DNA of 21,670 bases, from contig CANQAW010000009.1 in assembly GCA_947589525.1 (NCBI GenBank), forward strand, positions 1-21,670. Reading direction: 5' to 3'. Shown in pieces: positions 14,988-21,578 of the stretch; within the stretch, counting starts at the first letter, position 1; each line of letters starts with the position of its first letter. The DNA comes from Candidatus Gastranaerophilales bacterium (GTDB taxonomy: Bacteria > Cyanobacteriota > Vampirovibrionia > Gastranaerophilales > Gastranaerophilaceae). A program made the translations under genes and the position numbers. The notes beneath the pieces were generated by a model. The model was given only the letters and a program-made list of their open reading frames with translations. It did no database searches and was not told the DNA's origin.

Positions 14988-15320
14988 ATGACCAAAAATG
15001 AAATCAAAAATATAATCGGTTTAATTATAAAAAACGCCAGAGACAGTAACAAGTTAACCCAAGAAGAGCTAAGCGCGCGGATTAATATAAATCAAAGCAA
15101 TTTAAGCAACATTGAAAACGGAAAAAATTTCCCTTCTTTTGAAACTTTATGCGCAATAGTTGAAATTTTAAACATTGAGCCGAACGAACTTTTAGGTTTT
15201 TTAAAATTTAAAGAAAACAAAAAAACATCTTTGGATATTGAATTATTTGAATATATAAGAAATTTAGACAATAATACAAAAAATAGTTTATTAAGTATTG
15301 TTAAAAAACTGACTAAGTAA
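14988..15320 (+). CDS. XRE/HTH_3-family transcriptional regulator
   Basis: Small DNA-binding regulator of 110 residues. Residues about 8-66 form a Cro/C1-type helix-turn-helix: IGLIIKNARDSNKLTQEELS, then the recognition helix region INQSNLSNIENGKNFPSFET and LCAIVEILNIEPNELLGF. The C-terminal 40 residues are short, Lys/Asn-rich and probably helical, possibly for dimerisation. No ribosome-binding site; TAGAAT stands 6 nt before the ATG (14976-14981). A perfect 18-bp palindrome lies upstream, a likely target of this protein. The next gene is rmlA, 45 nt downstream on the same strand with its own Shine-Dalgarno, so co-transcription is possible. Targets are unknown. Confidence 0.88.
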   Translation: MTKNEIKNIIGLIIKNARDSNKLTQEELSARININQSNLSNIENGKNFPSFETLCAIVEILNIEPNELLGFLKFKENKKTSLDIELFEYIRNLDNNTKNSLLSIVKKLTK

Positions 15321-15365
15321 CAAGAAGCTATTATAAAATAAATATAACAGTTTAAAGGAAATACA

Positions 15366-16235
15366 ATGAAAGGTATAATTCTTGCGGCAGGTGCAGGCTC
15401 CAGACTATATCCCGCCAGTCTGCCCATATCCAAAATATTGCTTCCCGTTTACGATAAACCTATGATTTATTATCCGATTACCACACTTTTATTAGCGGGG
15501 ATTAGGGATATTTTAATTATTACAAACCCATACGATATTGATAATTTTAAAAAAGTTTTAAAAGACGGTTCTCAAATCGGGGTTAAATTTTCTTATGCCG
15601 TTCAGGAAATTCCCAAAGGAATAGCCGAAAGTTTTATAATCGGTGAAAATTTTATTAATAATGAACCCTGCGCACTTATTTTGGGAGATAATATTTTTCA
15701 TGGTTTCGGATTTTCTTCAATGTTAAAAGAAGTTTCAAAAAGAACCCAAGGAGCTACCGTTTTCGGTTATCAGGTTCAAGACCCCGAAAGATTTGGAGTA
15801 GTTGAATTTGATAAAAACAATAAAGCAATTTCAATTGAAGAAAAACCGCAAAAACCAAAATCAAACTATGCCGTAACGGGACTTTATTTTTACGATAAAG
15901 ATGTAGTAAAATATGCAAAAACTCTTAAACCTTCAGCAAGAGGAGAGCTTGAAATTACGGATTTAAATAAAATTTACCTTGAAAAAAATAAATTAACCGT
16001 TGAAATTTTAGGAAGGGGCTTTGCTTGGCTCGACACGGGAACTTTTGAAAGCTTACTGCAAGCGGGAAACTTTATTCAATCCATGGAAATTAACACAGGC
16101 ATGAAAATAGCTTCAATTGAAGAAGTAGCATGCCGTATGGGTTATATTTCCAAAGAAAAACTGTTAGAAATATCCAAAAAATACAAACAAAACGGCTACG
16201 GAATTTATTTGGAGAGAATGGCACACCAGATTTAA
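15366..16235 (+). CDS. rmlA: Glucose-1-phosphate thymidylyltransferase
   Basis: Makes dTDP-glucose from glucose 1-phosphate and dTTP, the first step to dTDP-rhamnose and related surface sugars. The 289-residue protein matches RmlA/RfbA in length. Visible motifs are the nucleotide loop LAAGAGSRLYP (usually GGxGTRLxP; here Ala-Gly-Ala-Gly-Ser), SKILLPVYDKPMIYYPI, ILGDNIFHG, DPERFGVVEFD, EEKPQKPKSNYAVTGLYFYD, ARGELEITDLN, RGFAWLDTGT and EEVACRMGYI. AAAGG precedes the ATG by about 8 nt. rmlB, C and D are absent from the window. No clear terminator follows; the 169 nt to the next gene are AT-rich. Confidence 0.95.
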   Translation: MKGIILAAGAGSRLYPASLPISKILLPVYDKPMIYYPITTLLLAGIRDILIITNPYDIDNFKKVLKDGSQIGVKFSYAVQEIPKGIAESFIIGENFINNEPCALILGDNIFHGFGFSSMLKEVSKRTQGATVFGYQVQDPERFGVVEFDKNNKAISIEEKPQKPKSNYAVTGLYFYDKDVVKYAKTLKPSARGELEITDLNKIYLEKNKLTVEILGRGFAWLDTGTFESLLQAGNFIQSMEINTGMKIASIEEVACRMGYISKEKLLEISKKYKQNGYGIYLERMAHQI

Positions 16236-16331
16236 TTAAAATATTAAGAAATATTACAATATATTACAAGCGTAGAATATAGACATAGTCTTTATTCGTA
16301 CTACCATTGTGCTATTTTTTGTTACAAAACT

Positions 16332-16358
16332 TTGAATTTTTAATTTTTGTGCTATAAT
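16332..16358 (+). promoter_or_regulatory. Promoter of the 53-codon gene (extended -10)
   Basis: TGCTATAAT (16350-16358) is a perfect extended -10 element; TTGAAT (16332-16337) is a possible -35 at a 15-nt spacing, tolerable with an extended -10. Transcription would begin near 16365, giving a leader of about 40 nt. The rest of the gap 16236-16404 shows only AT-rich sequence with weak inverted repeats. Confidence 0.6.
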
Positions 16359-16404
16359 AGATTAAAATGTTAGGTTGTTAAAATTAAAATAAGGAGGTTG
16401 TATC

Positions 16405-16566
16405 ATGTCTCTTGCCACTCAACAAAAAGAAGTAGATTCTTCTTTCAAAACAAAATTCAATGATGAATTTCAACACTATTTAAAAAAACAATGTCTTAAA
16501 ACAACATTTAACGGTTTAGAATTAGAAACTTTCTCTTGGTACAAAAAAGTTTTGGGACTTGTTTAA
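16405..16566 (+). CDS. Small protein of unknown function, 53 residues
   Basis: I do not recognise this protein. It begins MSLATQQKEVDSSFKTKF and ends with ETFSWYKKVLGLV. It is hydrophilic and Lys/Gln/Phe-rich, with one Cys (30) and one Trp (45), no signal peptide and no membrane helix; an amphipathic helix around residues 12-32 is plausible. Expression signals are the best in the window: a perfect extended -10 promoter, an AAGGAGG Shine-Dalgarno (16391-16397) 7 nt before the ATG, and a 10-bp terminator hairpin 20 nt after the stop. It forms a single-gene unit between rmlA and rnpB. The arrangement suggests an abundant small protein. Real coding is likely but the function is open. Confidence 0.72.
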   Translation: MSLATQQKEVDSSFKTKFNDEFQHYLKKQCLKTTFNGLELETFSWYKKVLGLV

Positions 16567-16586
16567 TCAACATTGCTAAATTTATT

Positions 16587-16616
16587 AAAAGACGGGAGTT
16601 GACCCGTCTTTTAATT
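16587..16616 (+). terminator. Rho-independent terminator of the 53-codon gene
   Basis: AAAAGACGGG (16587-16596) pairs perfectly with CCCGTCTTTT (16603-16612) around a 6-nt loop, 10 bp in all, followed by AATTTT. Confidence 0.9.
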
Positions 16617-16695
16617 TTGCGTATTTAAAATTTATTTTTTTATATTAAAATTAAGTAAAAATCGTAAATTGAAAAAAGTCGGCTGATAATTGCGC

Positions 16696-16765
16696 ACCCG
16701 AGCCAAGTGAGCTTAGGTTCGCAAATGCGAACTTAGCGAACGCAGGCGAGGGCACAGGTGTGTGA
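16696..16765 (+). repeat. Repeat copy A inside rnpB
   Basis: First copy of an imperfect repeat in the P3 region. It shares 13 bp (CAAGTGAGCTTAG, 16704-16716) and a 26-bp block (16727-16752) with copy B. It can fold as a hairpin with a 10-bp stem containing two G-T pairs (16713-16722 with 16727-16736) and an AAAT loop. Its outer bases CGCACC (16693-16698) can pair with GGTGTG (16757-16762). Confidence 0.8.
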
Positions 16766-16808
16766 CAAAAACGGCGAAAGCGAGAGCTTTTGACGTTTGA
16801 GAAGCCTT

Positions 16809-16870
16809 ACCCAAGTCAAGTGAGCTTAGCTCGCCCCCGCGAACTTAGCGAACGCAGGCGAGGGGTGTGA
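16809..16870 (+). repeat. Repeat copy B inside rnpB
   Basis: Second copy: 13 bp identical at 16817-16829 and 26 bp identical at 16839-16864, directly before the CR-I segment. Between these blocks it differs from copy A (CTCGCCCCC in place of GTTCGCAAAT). CTCGCC (16830-16835) can pair with GGCGAG (16857-16862). Its end GGGTGTG (16863-16869) can also pair with CGCACCC (16693-16699) ahead of copy A, closing the whole insertion. Confidence 0.8.
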
Positions 16871-17357
16871 GGAAAGTCCGGGCAGTCAAAATAGCAATTT
16901 GCTTGGGAAATCCAAGTATCCGCGAGGATGAGGAAAGTGCCACAGAAAAGTAAGTTACTGTGCGCAGGGCGCACGGGAAGGCGTTGAGCCTTGCCGGATA
17001 GCCCGCAGACCTTAGATAACCGCCGTTTCAAATCTTTGATTTGTCAGGCGGAATGTGCAAGCCAAGGTGAAGCAAACGGCTTGTGTTGCGCAAGACGATT
17101 TGCAAAACCGCATGATGGCGGCCTAAGAGTTTGCGTTCAGCAAACTCTGCAGGAACAAAAGGTTAACACAGCAAAAGTGCAACGGCGGAGTAAAAGCCCA
17201 CCGCCCCGATGGTGACAAAGGGGGCATGGAAAACCCCGAATGACTGCAAGTTTGAATTTGCAAGAAGGTGCTATTTCCGTTTAGAAATAAACTTGCATAA
17301 AAAAACGCATCAGACAGATAATTATCTTATTACAGAACTCGGCTTATACCCGACTTT

Positions 17358-17380
17358 CTGCCCTTATGGGGCAGTTTTTT
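17358..17380 (+). terminator. Rho-independent terminator of rnpB
   Basis: CTGCCC (17358-17363 region) pairs with GGGCAG around a short TTATG-type loop, followed by six T residues (17375-17380). The T run touches the stop codon of rsmG on the other strand (17379-17381), so rnpB and rsmG converge with almost no space. Confidence 0.85.
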
Positions 17381-18008
17381 AATGTAAAATTATCAAATTT
17401 CTTTCATAAATTTCTTTTAAAGGAAGATTATATTTTATTATTTCAAAATTAAAATTCTTATACTTTTTTTTAAATTCTTCTATTTCTTCTTCAGCTTTTT
17501 TTGCTTTATAAATTATAAAATAACCCCCTTGTTTTAAATGCTTTTTGGATAATTCCCATACATCAATCATTCTTCCGACTGCTCTGGATGTAATTAAATC
17601 AACTTCAAAATTTTGTTCTTCTTCAATTCTCGAATATGAAATTTCCAAATTTTTTAGATTTAATTTGTCTTTTATTTCCTTTATAAAATTAATTTTTTTA
17701 ATCCTTGAATCATTTGCTATAACTTTTAATTCGGGATTAACGACAGCTAAAATAACGGAAGGAAATCCGCCTCCCGTTCCGACGTCAAGCAGGGATTTAA
17801 TTTTACTGAATTTATCCCATTTATATATTGCAAGGCAATCAAAAACATGCTTTTCAAAAAGCAGTTCGCTGTCATTTTTGCTCATTAAATTTGTGGATGA
17901 ATTATATTTAAGAAAAAAATCTTTCCATAAATCAAGTTTTTCCGCTGTTTTATTATCTATCTTTAAATTAAATTCTTTTAATAATATTTTTTTATTACTG
18001 TCTTTCAT
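17379..18008 (-). CDS. rsmG: 16S rRNA (guanine527-N7)-methyltransferase RsmG
   Basis: SAM-dependent enzyme that makes m7G527 in 16S rRNA. The 209-residue protein has the family helix HVFDCLAIY, the SAM-binding motif LLDVGTGGGFPSVILA (DVGTGGGFP at 75-83), VIANDSRIKKINFIKEI, DLITSRAVG and a C-terminal YKAKKAEEEIEEF segment. Length is typical. Its ATG lies inside the 3' end of the upstream NTPase-TPR gene (14-nt overlap), so the two are one transcription unit and probably translationally coupled. Also called gidB, often close to the origin and next to mnmG; here about 4.5 kb separate the two. No separate ribosome-binding site is obvious. Confidence 0.95.
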   Translation of the reverse strand: MKDSNKKILLKEFNLKIDNKTAEKLDLWKDFFLKYNSSTNLMSKNDSELLFEKHVFDCLAIYKWDKFSKIKSLLDVGTGGGFPSVILAVVNPELKVIANDSRIKKINFIKEIKDKLNLKNLEISYSRIEEEQNFEVDLITSRAVGRMIDVWELSKKHLKQGGYFIIYKAKKAEEEIEEFKKKYKNFNFEIIKYNLPLKEIYERNLIILH

Positions 18009-20325
18009 AATTTTCTATAATTAAATCAAAAGCCGTTGCGTCCAATCTGATTTTTATATCTTGTATTCTTGAATTAATTCTCTGCACGTTTTCATCTTTA
18101 GGATTATTTTTAAGCGCTTTTTTGGCATTTAAAAAGTTAATTAAAGCATTTTTATCATCCTGTTTATCATAATAAAACTCTGCAATTTCAAAATAAACAA
18201 GCGCTTCTTTAAATTTATCGTTTAATTTTTGTGCGCTTAAAAGAGCCTGTTTATAATAGTTTGTTGAAGTTATTTTATCAATATTGGAATATAGCTTAGC
18301 AAGCTCTTTTTGAGAAAAATACATATTTTCCCAATCTTCATTTTCACTGTCAAATTGGAGTGCTAATTTTAAATATTCGCCTGCCTGTTCATATTTTGAT
18401 AATTCAATACAAATTTGCGCCAAATTGGTAAGAGAAATTGAATAATATTTATTTTCGGATTTTGTTGAGCTTGTTTGATAGTTTTTCTTATAATATCTTA
18501 TTGCTTCTTTTGTTTGGGAATTTTCGTCAAATAAAACGGCAAGTCTGTAATATGCTTTGCAAGCAAGCTCTTTGTTTCTTCCTTCGGATAATTCAATTGC
18601 ATTTTTATATGCCGTAATTGCTTCATCAAGAGAAGAATTTGCTTCTAAAATTTCCCCGAGTTCTATATAAGATTTAATTCTGTATAAGAGCGGATTTGAG
18701 TTTGCGGCCGCAATTTGACTAAATTGTGCTTTTGCTTTATCAATTCTAAACAAACTTTTATTTGTTGAAGCAATGAAAAATTGAATTTTACAAACTCTTA
18801 AATCTTCTGTTTCCTTGGCATATCTCAGCGCTTCAATATAATATTTTTGAGCCAAATTAAAATCGTTCAGATGTTCATAATTTTTTGCCATAAGTATAAA
18901 TATTTCAATTTCAAATTCACGCTCAAAATCGACTTCTTTTGCCCTTAAAAGCTCTTTTACGGCTTGTTGATATTTATAGTTTTTGGATAAATCTCTTGAA
19001 GAATTAATTAAAGAAGTGATAAAATCCCTGTTTTTTTCTTTGTTTTTTTCAATCAAAGATTCCTGATTTGTGTCTTTAAGACGTTGTTCTATGAGCCTGT
19101 TTTTATCTTCTTTGGTAAGTTGATTTTTTCTTTCTCTGATTTTTGCCAATCTTTGAGCAAGTTTTGATTTTTTGTCCTCTTTTTCGTCTTTCCAATTTCC
19201 GCCAATTCCCAAATAAGGCATCGATTGAGAGTTTTTTTTGTTTATTGCGGGAATTAATCTTTGAAAATATTCTATTTCTTTTCTCATTGATTCTCTTGAT
19301 AGTCTTATAAGCCTGTCTTTAGGACTTTTTGTAAGTTCGTGCTCATAGATATCAATTATTTGTCCGTATCTTGTAATTTTCTCCTGAATTGAAAAGTTCT
19401 TTACCACATATTGTTTAAAATAATCTTTAACATAAATTTCATCTTTAAAGAAACTTATTAAAAAATTTTGTGAAAGATAATCAATTTTATCAACATCTAT
19501 TAATTCATATTCTTTTAAAAATTTAATATCTACCGGATGATTTAAAATTGACAGGGTTTTAAATAAGTTTAAATAAATCCCCGGTGTTAACGAGATAAAT
19601 TTTGAAACCAAAAATTCTTCATAAGTTAAATTTGAATTTATGTTTTTTCTTTCATATTCATCAACTAAATCCTGAAGCTTTATTTCCGTTACGGCGCAGT
19701 ATTTAGCGCTCATTTTTAAATAAAGCTCTAACCCTTGAGTAATTTCGTAAAATTTTTCTTTTATTTGAGGTTCGATATCTTGAGAAAATAAATCAAAACC
19801 CGCTTCAAAATTTTCTTTTGAAACAGGCTCAATAATAAGATTTTGAACCTTGATTTGTTTAAATCTGAATAAGTTTTTTTTATTATTTCGAGATACTATA
19901 ATAATTTTTACGTTTATATAGCTTGCAAGATGGGATAAAAAATTGATTATTTCAATATTATCTTCAACGCATTCAAAATTTTCAACAATTATAATGCAGT
20001 TTTCGCCTATTGTTTTAAAATAATGACTTACTTTATCCTGAAAATTATCCGTATTAAATTTTTTAAGTGAAATTTTTTGAGCCATTGAAAAATTTCTCAA
20101 TGCGTCATAAAAATTAAGAAGAAAGTCATCGATTGAAGTATTTTTAAAACAAAAATGCGCAAAAATAAGGTTATTTTTTTCAAGTTCGCAAACCGCTTTT
20201 GAAATAGTTTCGGATTTTGCGCTTCCTTTTTGTCCGCTTAAGAAAAGTAAGTCAAAAGAAGAAGTAGCAAATTTAAAAATTTCGTTTATAATAGAATTAT
20301 TAAATTGAAAAATACCTTGTGTCAT
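17995..20325 (-). CDS. STAND-like P-loop NTPase with C-terminal TPR array
   Basis: A 776-residue cytoplasmic protein of unknown role. Residues 1 to about 210 form a P-loop NTPase: Walker A GQKGSAKS (31-38), Walker B-like IIIVENFE (111-118, with Glu-Asn in place of Asp-Asp) and a sensor-like IIIVSRN (141-147). A helical/winged-helix-like part (about 210-330) follows, then a highly charged coiled-coil linker (about 375-440, KLAQRLAKIRERKNQL, LIEKNKEKNRDF). From about 440 to 750 there are tandem TPR-type helical pairs such as NYEHLNDFNLAQKYYIEALRYA, ELGEILEANSSLDEAITAYK and LAVLFDENSQTKEAIRYYKK. This order is that of STAND signalling ATPases, but no effector or DNA-binding domain is visible. No Shine-Dalgarno; TAAAAT ends 6 nt before the ATG. 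It overlaps rsmG. Confidence 0.8.
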   Translation of the reverse strand: MTQGIFQFNNSIINEIFKFATSSFDLLFLSGQKGSAKSETISKAVCELEKNNLIFAHFCFKNTSIDDFLLNFYDALRNFSMAQKISLKKFNTDNFQDKVSHYFKTIGENCIIIVENFECVEDNIEIINFLSHLASYINVKIIIVSRNNKKNLFRFKQIKVQNLIIEPVSKENFEAGFDLFSQDIEPQIKEKFYEITQGLELYLKMSAKYCAVTEIKLQDLVDEYERKNINSNLTYEEFLVSKFISLTPGIYLNLFKTLSILNHPVDIKFLKEYELIDVDKIDYLSQNFLISFFKDEIYVKDYFKQYVVKNFSIQEKITRYGQIIDIYEHELTKSPKDRLIRLSRESMRKEIEYFQRLIPAINKKNSQSMPYLGIGGNWKDEKEDKKSKLAQRLAKIRERKNQLTKEDKNRLIEQRLKDTNQESLIEKNKEKNRDFITSLINSSRDLSKNYKYQQAVKELLRAKEVDFEREFEIEIFILMAKNYEHLNDFNLAQKYYIEALRYAKETEDLRVCKIQFFIASTNKSLFRIDKAKAQFSQIAAANSNPLLYRIKSYIELGEILEANSSLDEAITAYKNAIELSEGRNKELACKAYYRLAVLFDENSQTKEAIRYYKKNYQTSSTKSENKYYSISLTNLAQICIELSKYEQAGEYLKLALQFDSENEDWENMYFSQKELAKLYSNIDKITSTNYYKQALLSAQKLNDKFKEALVYFEIAEFYYDKQDDKNALINFLNAKKALKNNPKDENVQRINSRIQDIKIRLDATAFDLIIENYERQ

Positions 20326-20331
20326 ATTATT

Positions 20332-20361
20332 ATTTTATCTAATATATACAGGTAAATGCAA
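20332..20361 (-). promoter_or_regulatory. Putative promoter of the NTPase-rsmG unit
   Basis: On the minus strand TTGCAT is followed after about 18 nt by TAAAAT (20332-20337), which ends 6 nt before the ATG. This implies a leaderless mRNA. The 212-nt divergent gap 20326-20537 also holds a 13-bp palindrome AGAATATTATTCT (20464-20476) of unknown meaning. Confidence 0.4.
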
Positions 20362-20537
20362 TAGGATACATATTCCGCTGAGCTATAAAACTAAAATATT
20401 GCCAAAGCCCGAAATGTTGATTAGGTGTATATTTTACGGTTATTTTTATGTTAAAAAGTGTAAAGAATATTATTCTGTTAAGGCAAAAAAAATAATTCAA
20501 CAGCGTTTATATAGTTGTGTAGTTGTTCGGGGTAAAA

Positions 20538-21578
20538 ATGCAACAAGTTAATAATTTTAGCATCGATAATATTCCTAAGAACGGATATTATGTTTCTAAA
20601 GAAGAAAAAAAAGAAAATTTTTATCAAAATGAAACTCATATCCATAAGCAAAATGTCCTGTCCGGCGCAAAAGCAACCATACACAGACTTTCAAATGATA
20701 TTTTTACATATTTTCCAAAAGGATTTCAAGGCTCTAAAAATTCCGACTTCTATGAGTATTTATCATTAGGCATGGTTCCTTATTTAATAGGAAGCGTAAT
20801 GATGTACGGTCTTTATAAGGGTGCAAACGGATTTTTTACTTCTCCCGATAAGTGCAGTGCAAATGCGGTTGCCAACAAAATGGGCGCAGGAATTTTACTT
20901 TACGGTCTCGGCAAATGGGCTTCAAAAAAACTTGCGCATACTTTAATACACGCTTCCACGGGCGTTAATTTAGACATGCTTTATTTAAATAAAGTAAATG
21001 AACTTCCCGAACCCGGACAGGAAAAAGGACTTGTAAGAACCCAATACCCCGGAGTTTTTGATTCCGTTGCATTTTACAGAATAGATTTATTGGATAAAGA
21101 TTCCGAATTAAATCACGATAATGTCTTTTGGTACAGAGATAAAATTGCCAAAAAGGCAGGTTTTAAATTTCCTCTTAACGACCCCAACATGAGTCCTAAA
21201 ATCAGAGCATTAAAAGCAAGAACAACCGCAATGGAAAATGTTTCTAAATATATTACCGCCGCTTTAGGTGTTGCGCTTGGAGCACAAAACAGTTTTAAAG
21301 ATTTAAAATTCAGTAAACTGTTTATAGGAAAATCTTTTAAATTTAATAATTTAATCGGAAATTTGACAGGAATATATAAGGCATTTATTCAATCCTTCCC
21401 GCAATTATGGAAGGGAACGGAAAGAAATGTCTTTACAAAATACGGCGGAAAAGCCCTTCTGATTTTAAGCGCCGTTTCGACACTTTTAACTTGGCTGATA
21501 CCGACGATTGCTTTTAAAACAAATCCCAATACAATGAAATCTAAAGTTGATACTAAAAAAGAATTCGAGGTTTGCTAA
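20538..21578 (+). CDS. Membrane protein of unknown function
   Basis: I do not recognise this 346-residue protein. The N-terminal 65 residues are hydrophilic (QQVNNFSIDNIPKNGYYVSK). Hydrophobic, probably membrane-associated segments follow at about 72-95 (LSLGMVPYLIGSVMMYGLYKG), 112-125 (MGAGILLYGLGKW), 235-250 (YITAALGVALGA) and near the C-terminus (ALLILSAVSTLLTWLIPTIAF), with a soluble middle part including LPEPGQEKGLVRTQYPGVFD. I prefer the ATG at 20538, with CGGGG 5-6 nt upstream; the frame is open to a TTG at 20523. Its TAA overlaps the ATG of the next gene by one base, indicating coupling. Divergent from the NTPase-TPR gene. Codon use matches its neighbours. Confidence 0.75.
   Translation: MQQVNNFSIDNIPKNGYYVSKEEKKENFYQNETHIHKQNVLSGAKATIHRLSNDIFTYFPKGFQGSKNSDFYEYLSLGMVPYLIGSVMMYGLYKGANGFFTSPDKCSANAVANKMGAGILLYGLGKWASKKLAHTLIHASTGVNLDMLYLNKVNELPEPGQEKGLVRTQYPGVFDSVAFYRIDLLDKDSELNHDNVFWYRDKIAKKAGFKFPLNDPNMSPKIRALKARTTAMENVSKYITAALGVALGAQNSFKDLKFSKLFIGKSFKFNNLIGNLTGIYKAFIQSFPQLWKGTERNVFTKYGGKALLILSAVSTLLTWLIPTIAFKTNPNTMKSKVDTKKEFEVC

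Larger units (their letters stand above)
16673..17358 (+). ncRNA. rnpB: RNase P RNA (bacterial type A-like), enlarged
   Basis: Catalytic RNA that trims the 5' leader of pre-tRNAs, working with the RnpA protein. Universal segments are present: GAGGAAAGTCCGGGC (CR-I, 16869-16883), AGTGCCACAGAAA (16936-16948), a CR-III-like AAGGTGAAGCAAACGG, and ACAGAACTCGGCTTA (CR-V, 17332-17346). The ends pair: AAAGTCGG (16675-16682) with CCGACTTT (17350-17357) as P1, and GATAATT (16685-16691) with AATTATC (17320-17326) as P2. At about 685 nt it is far longer than the usual 350-450; most of the excess lies between P2 and CR-I, where two repeat copies sit. Short frames inside it are not genes. No clear promoter is visible; a terminator follows immediately. 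Ends are estimated to within a few bases. Confidence 0.95.

Noticed and set aside
16236..16331. Weak inverted repeats after rmlA as a terminator.
   Set aside because: Stems are short and AT-only with no T run directly after; indistinguishable from background in such AT-rich sequence.
16816..17215. Open frames of about 70 codons on both strands between 16816 and 17215.
   Set aside because: They lie within the RNase P RNA, have no ribosome-binding site and owe their openness to the higher GC of the RNA gene.
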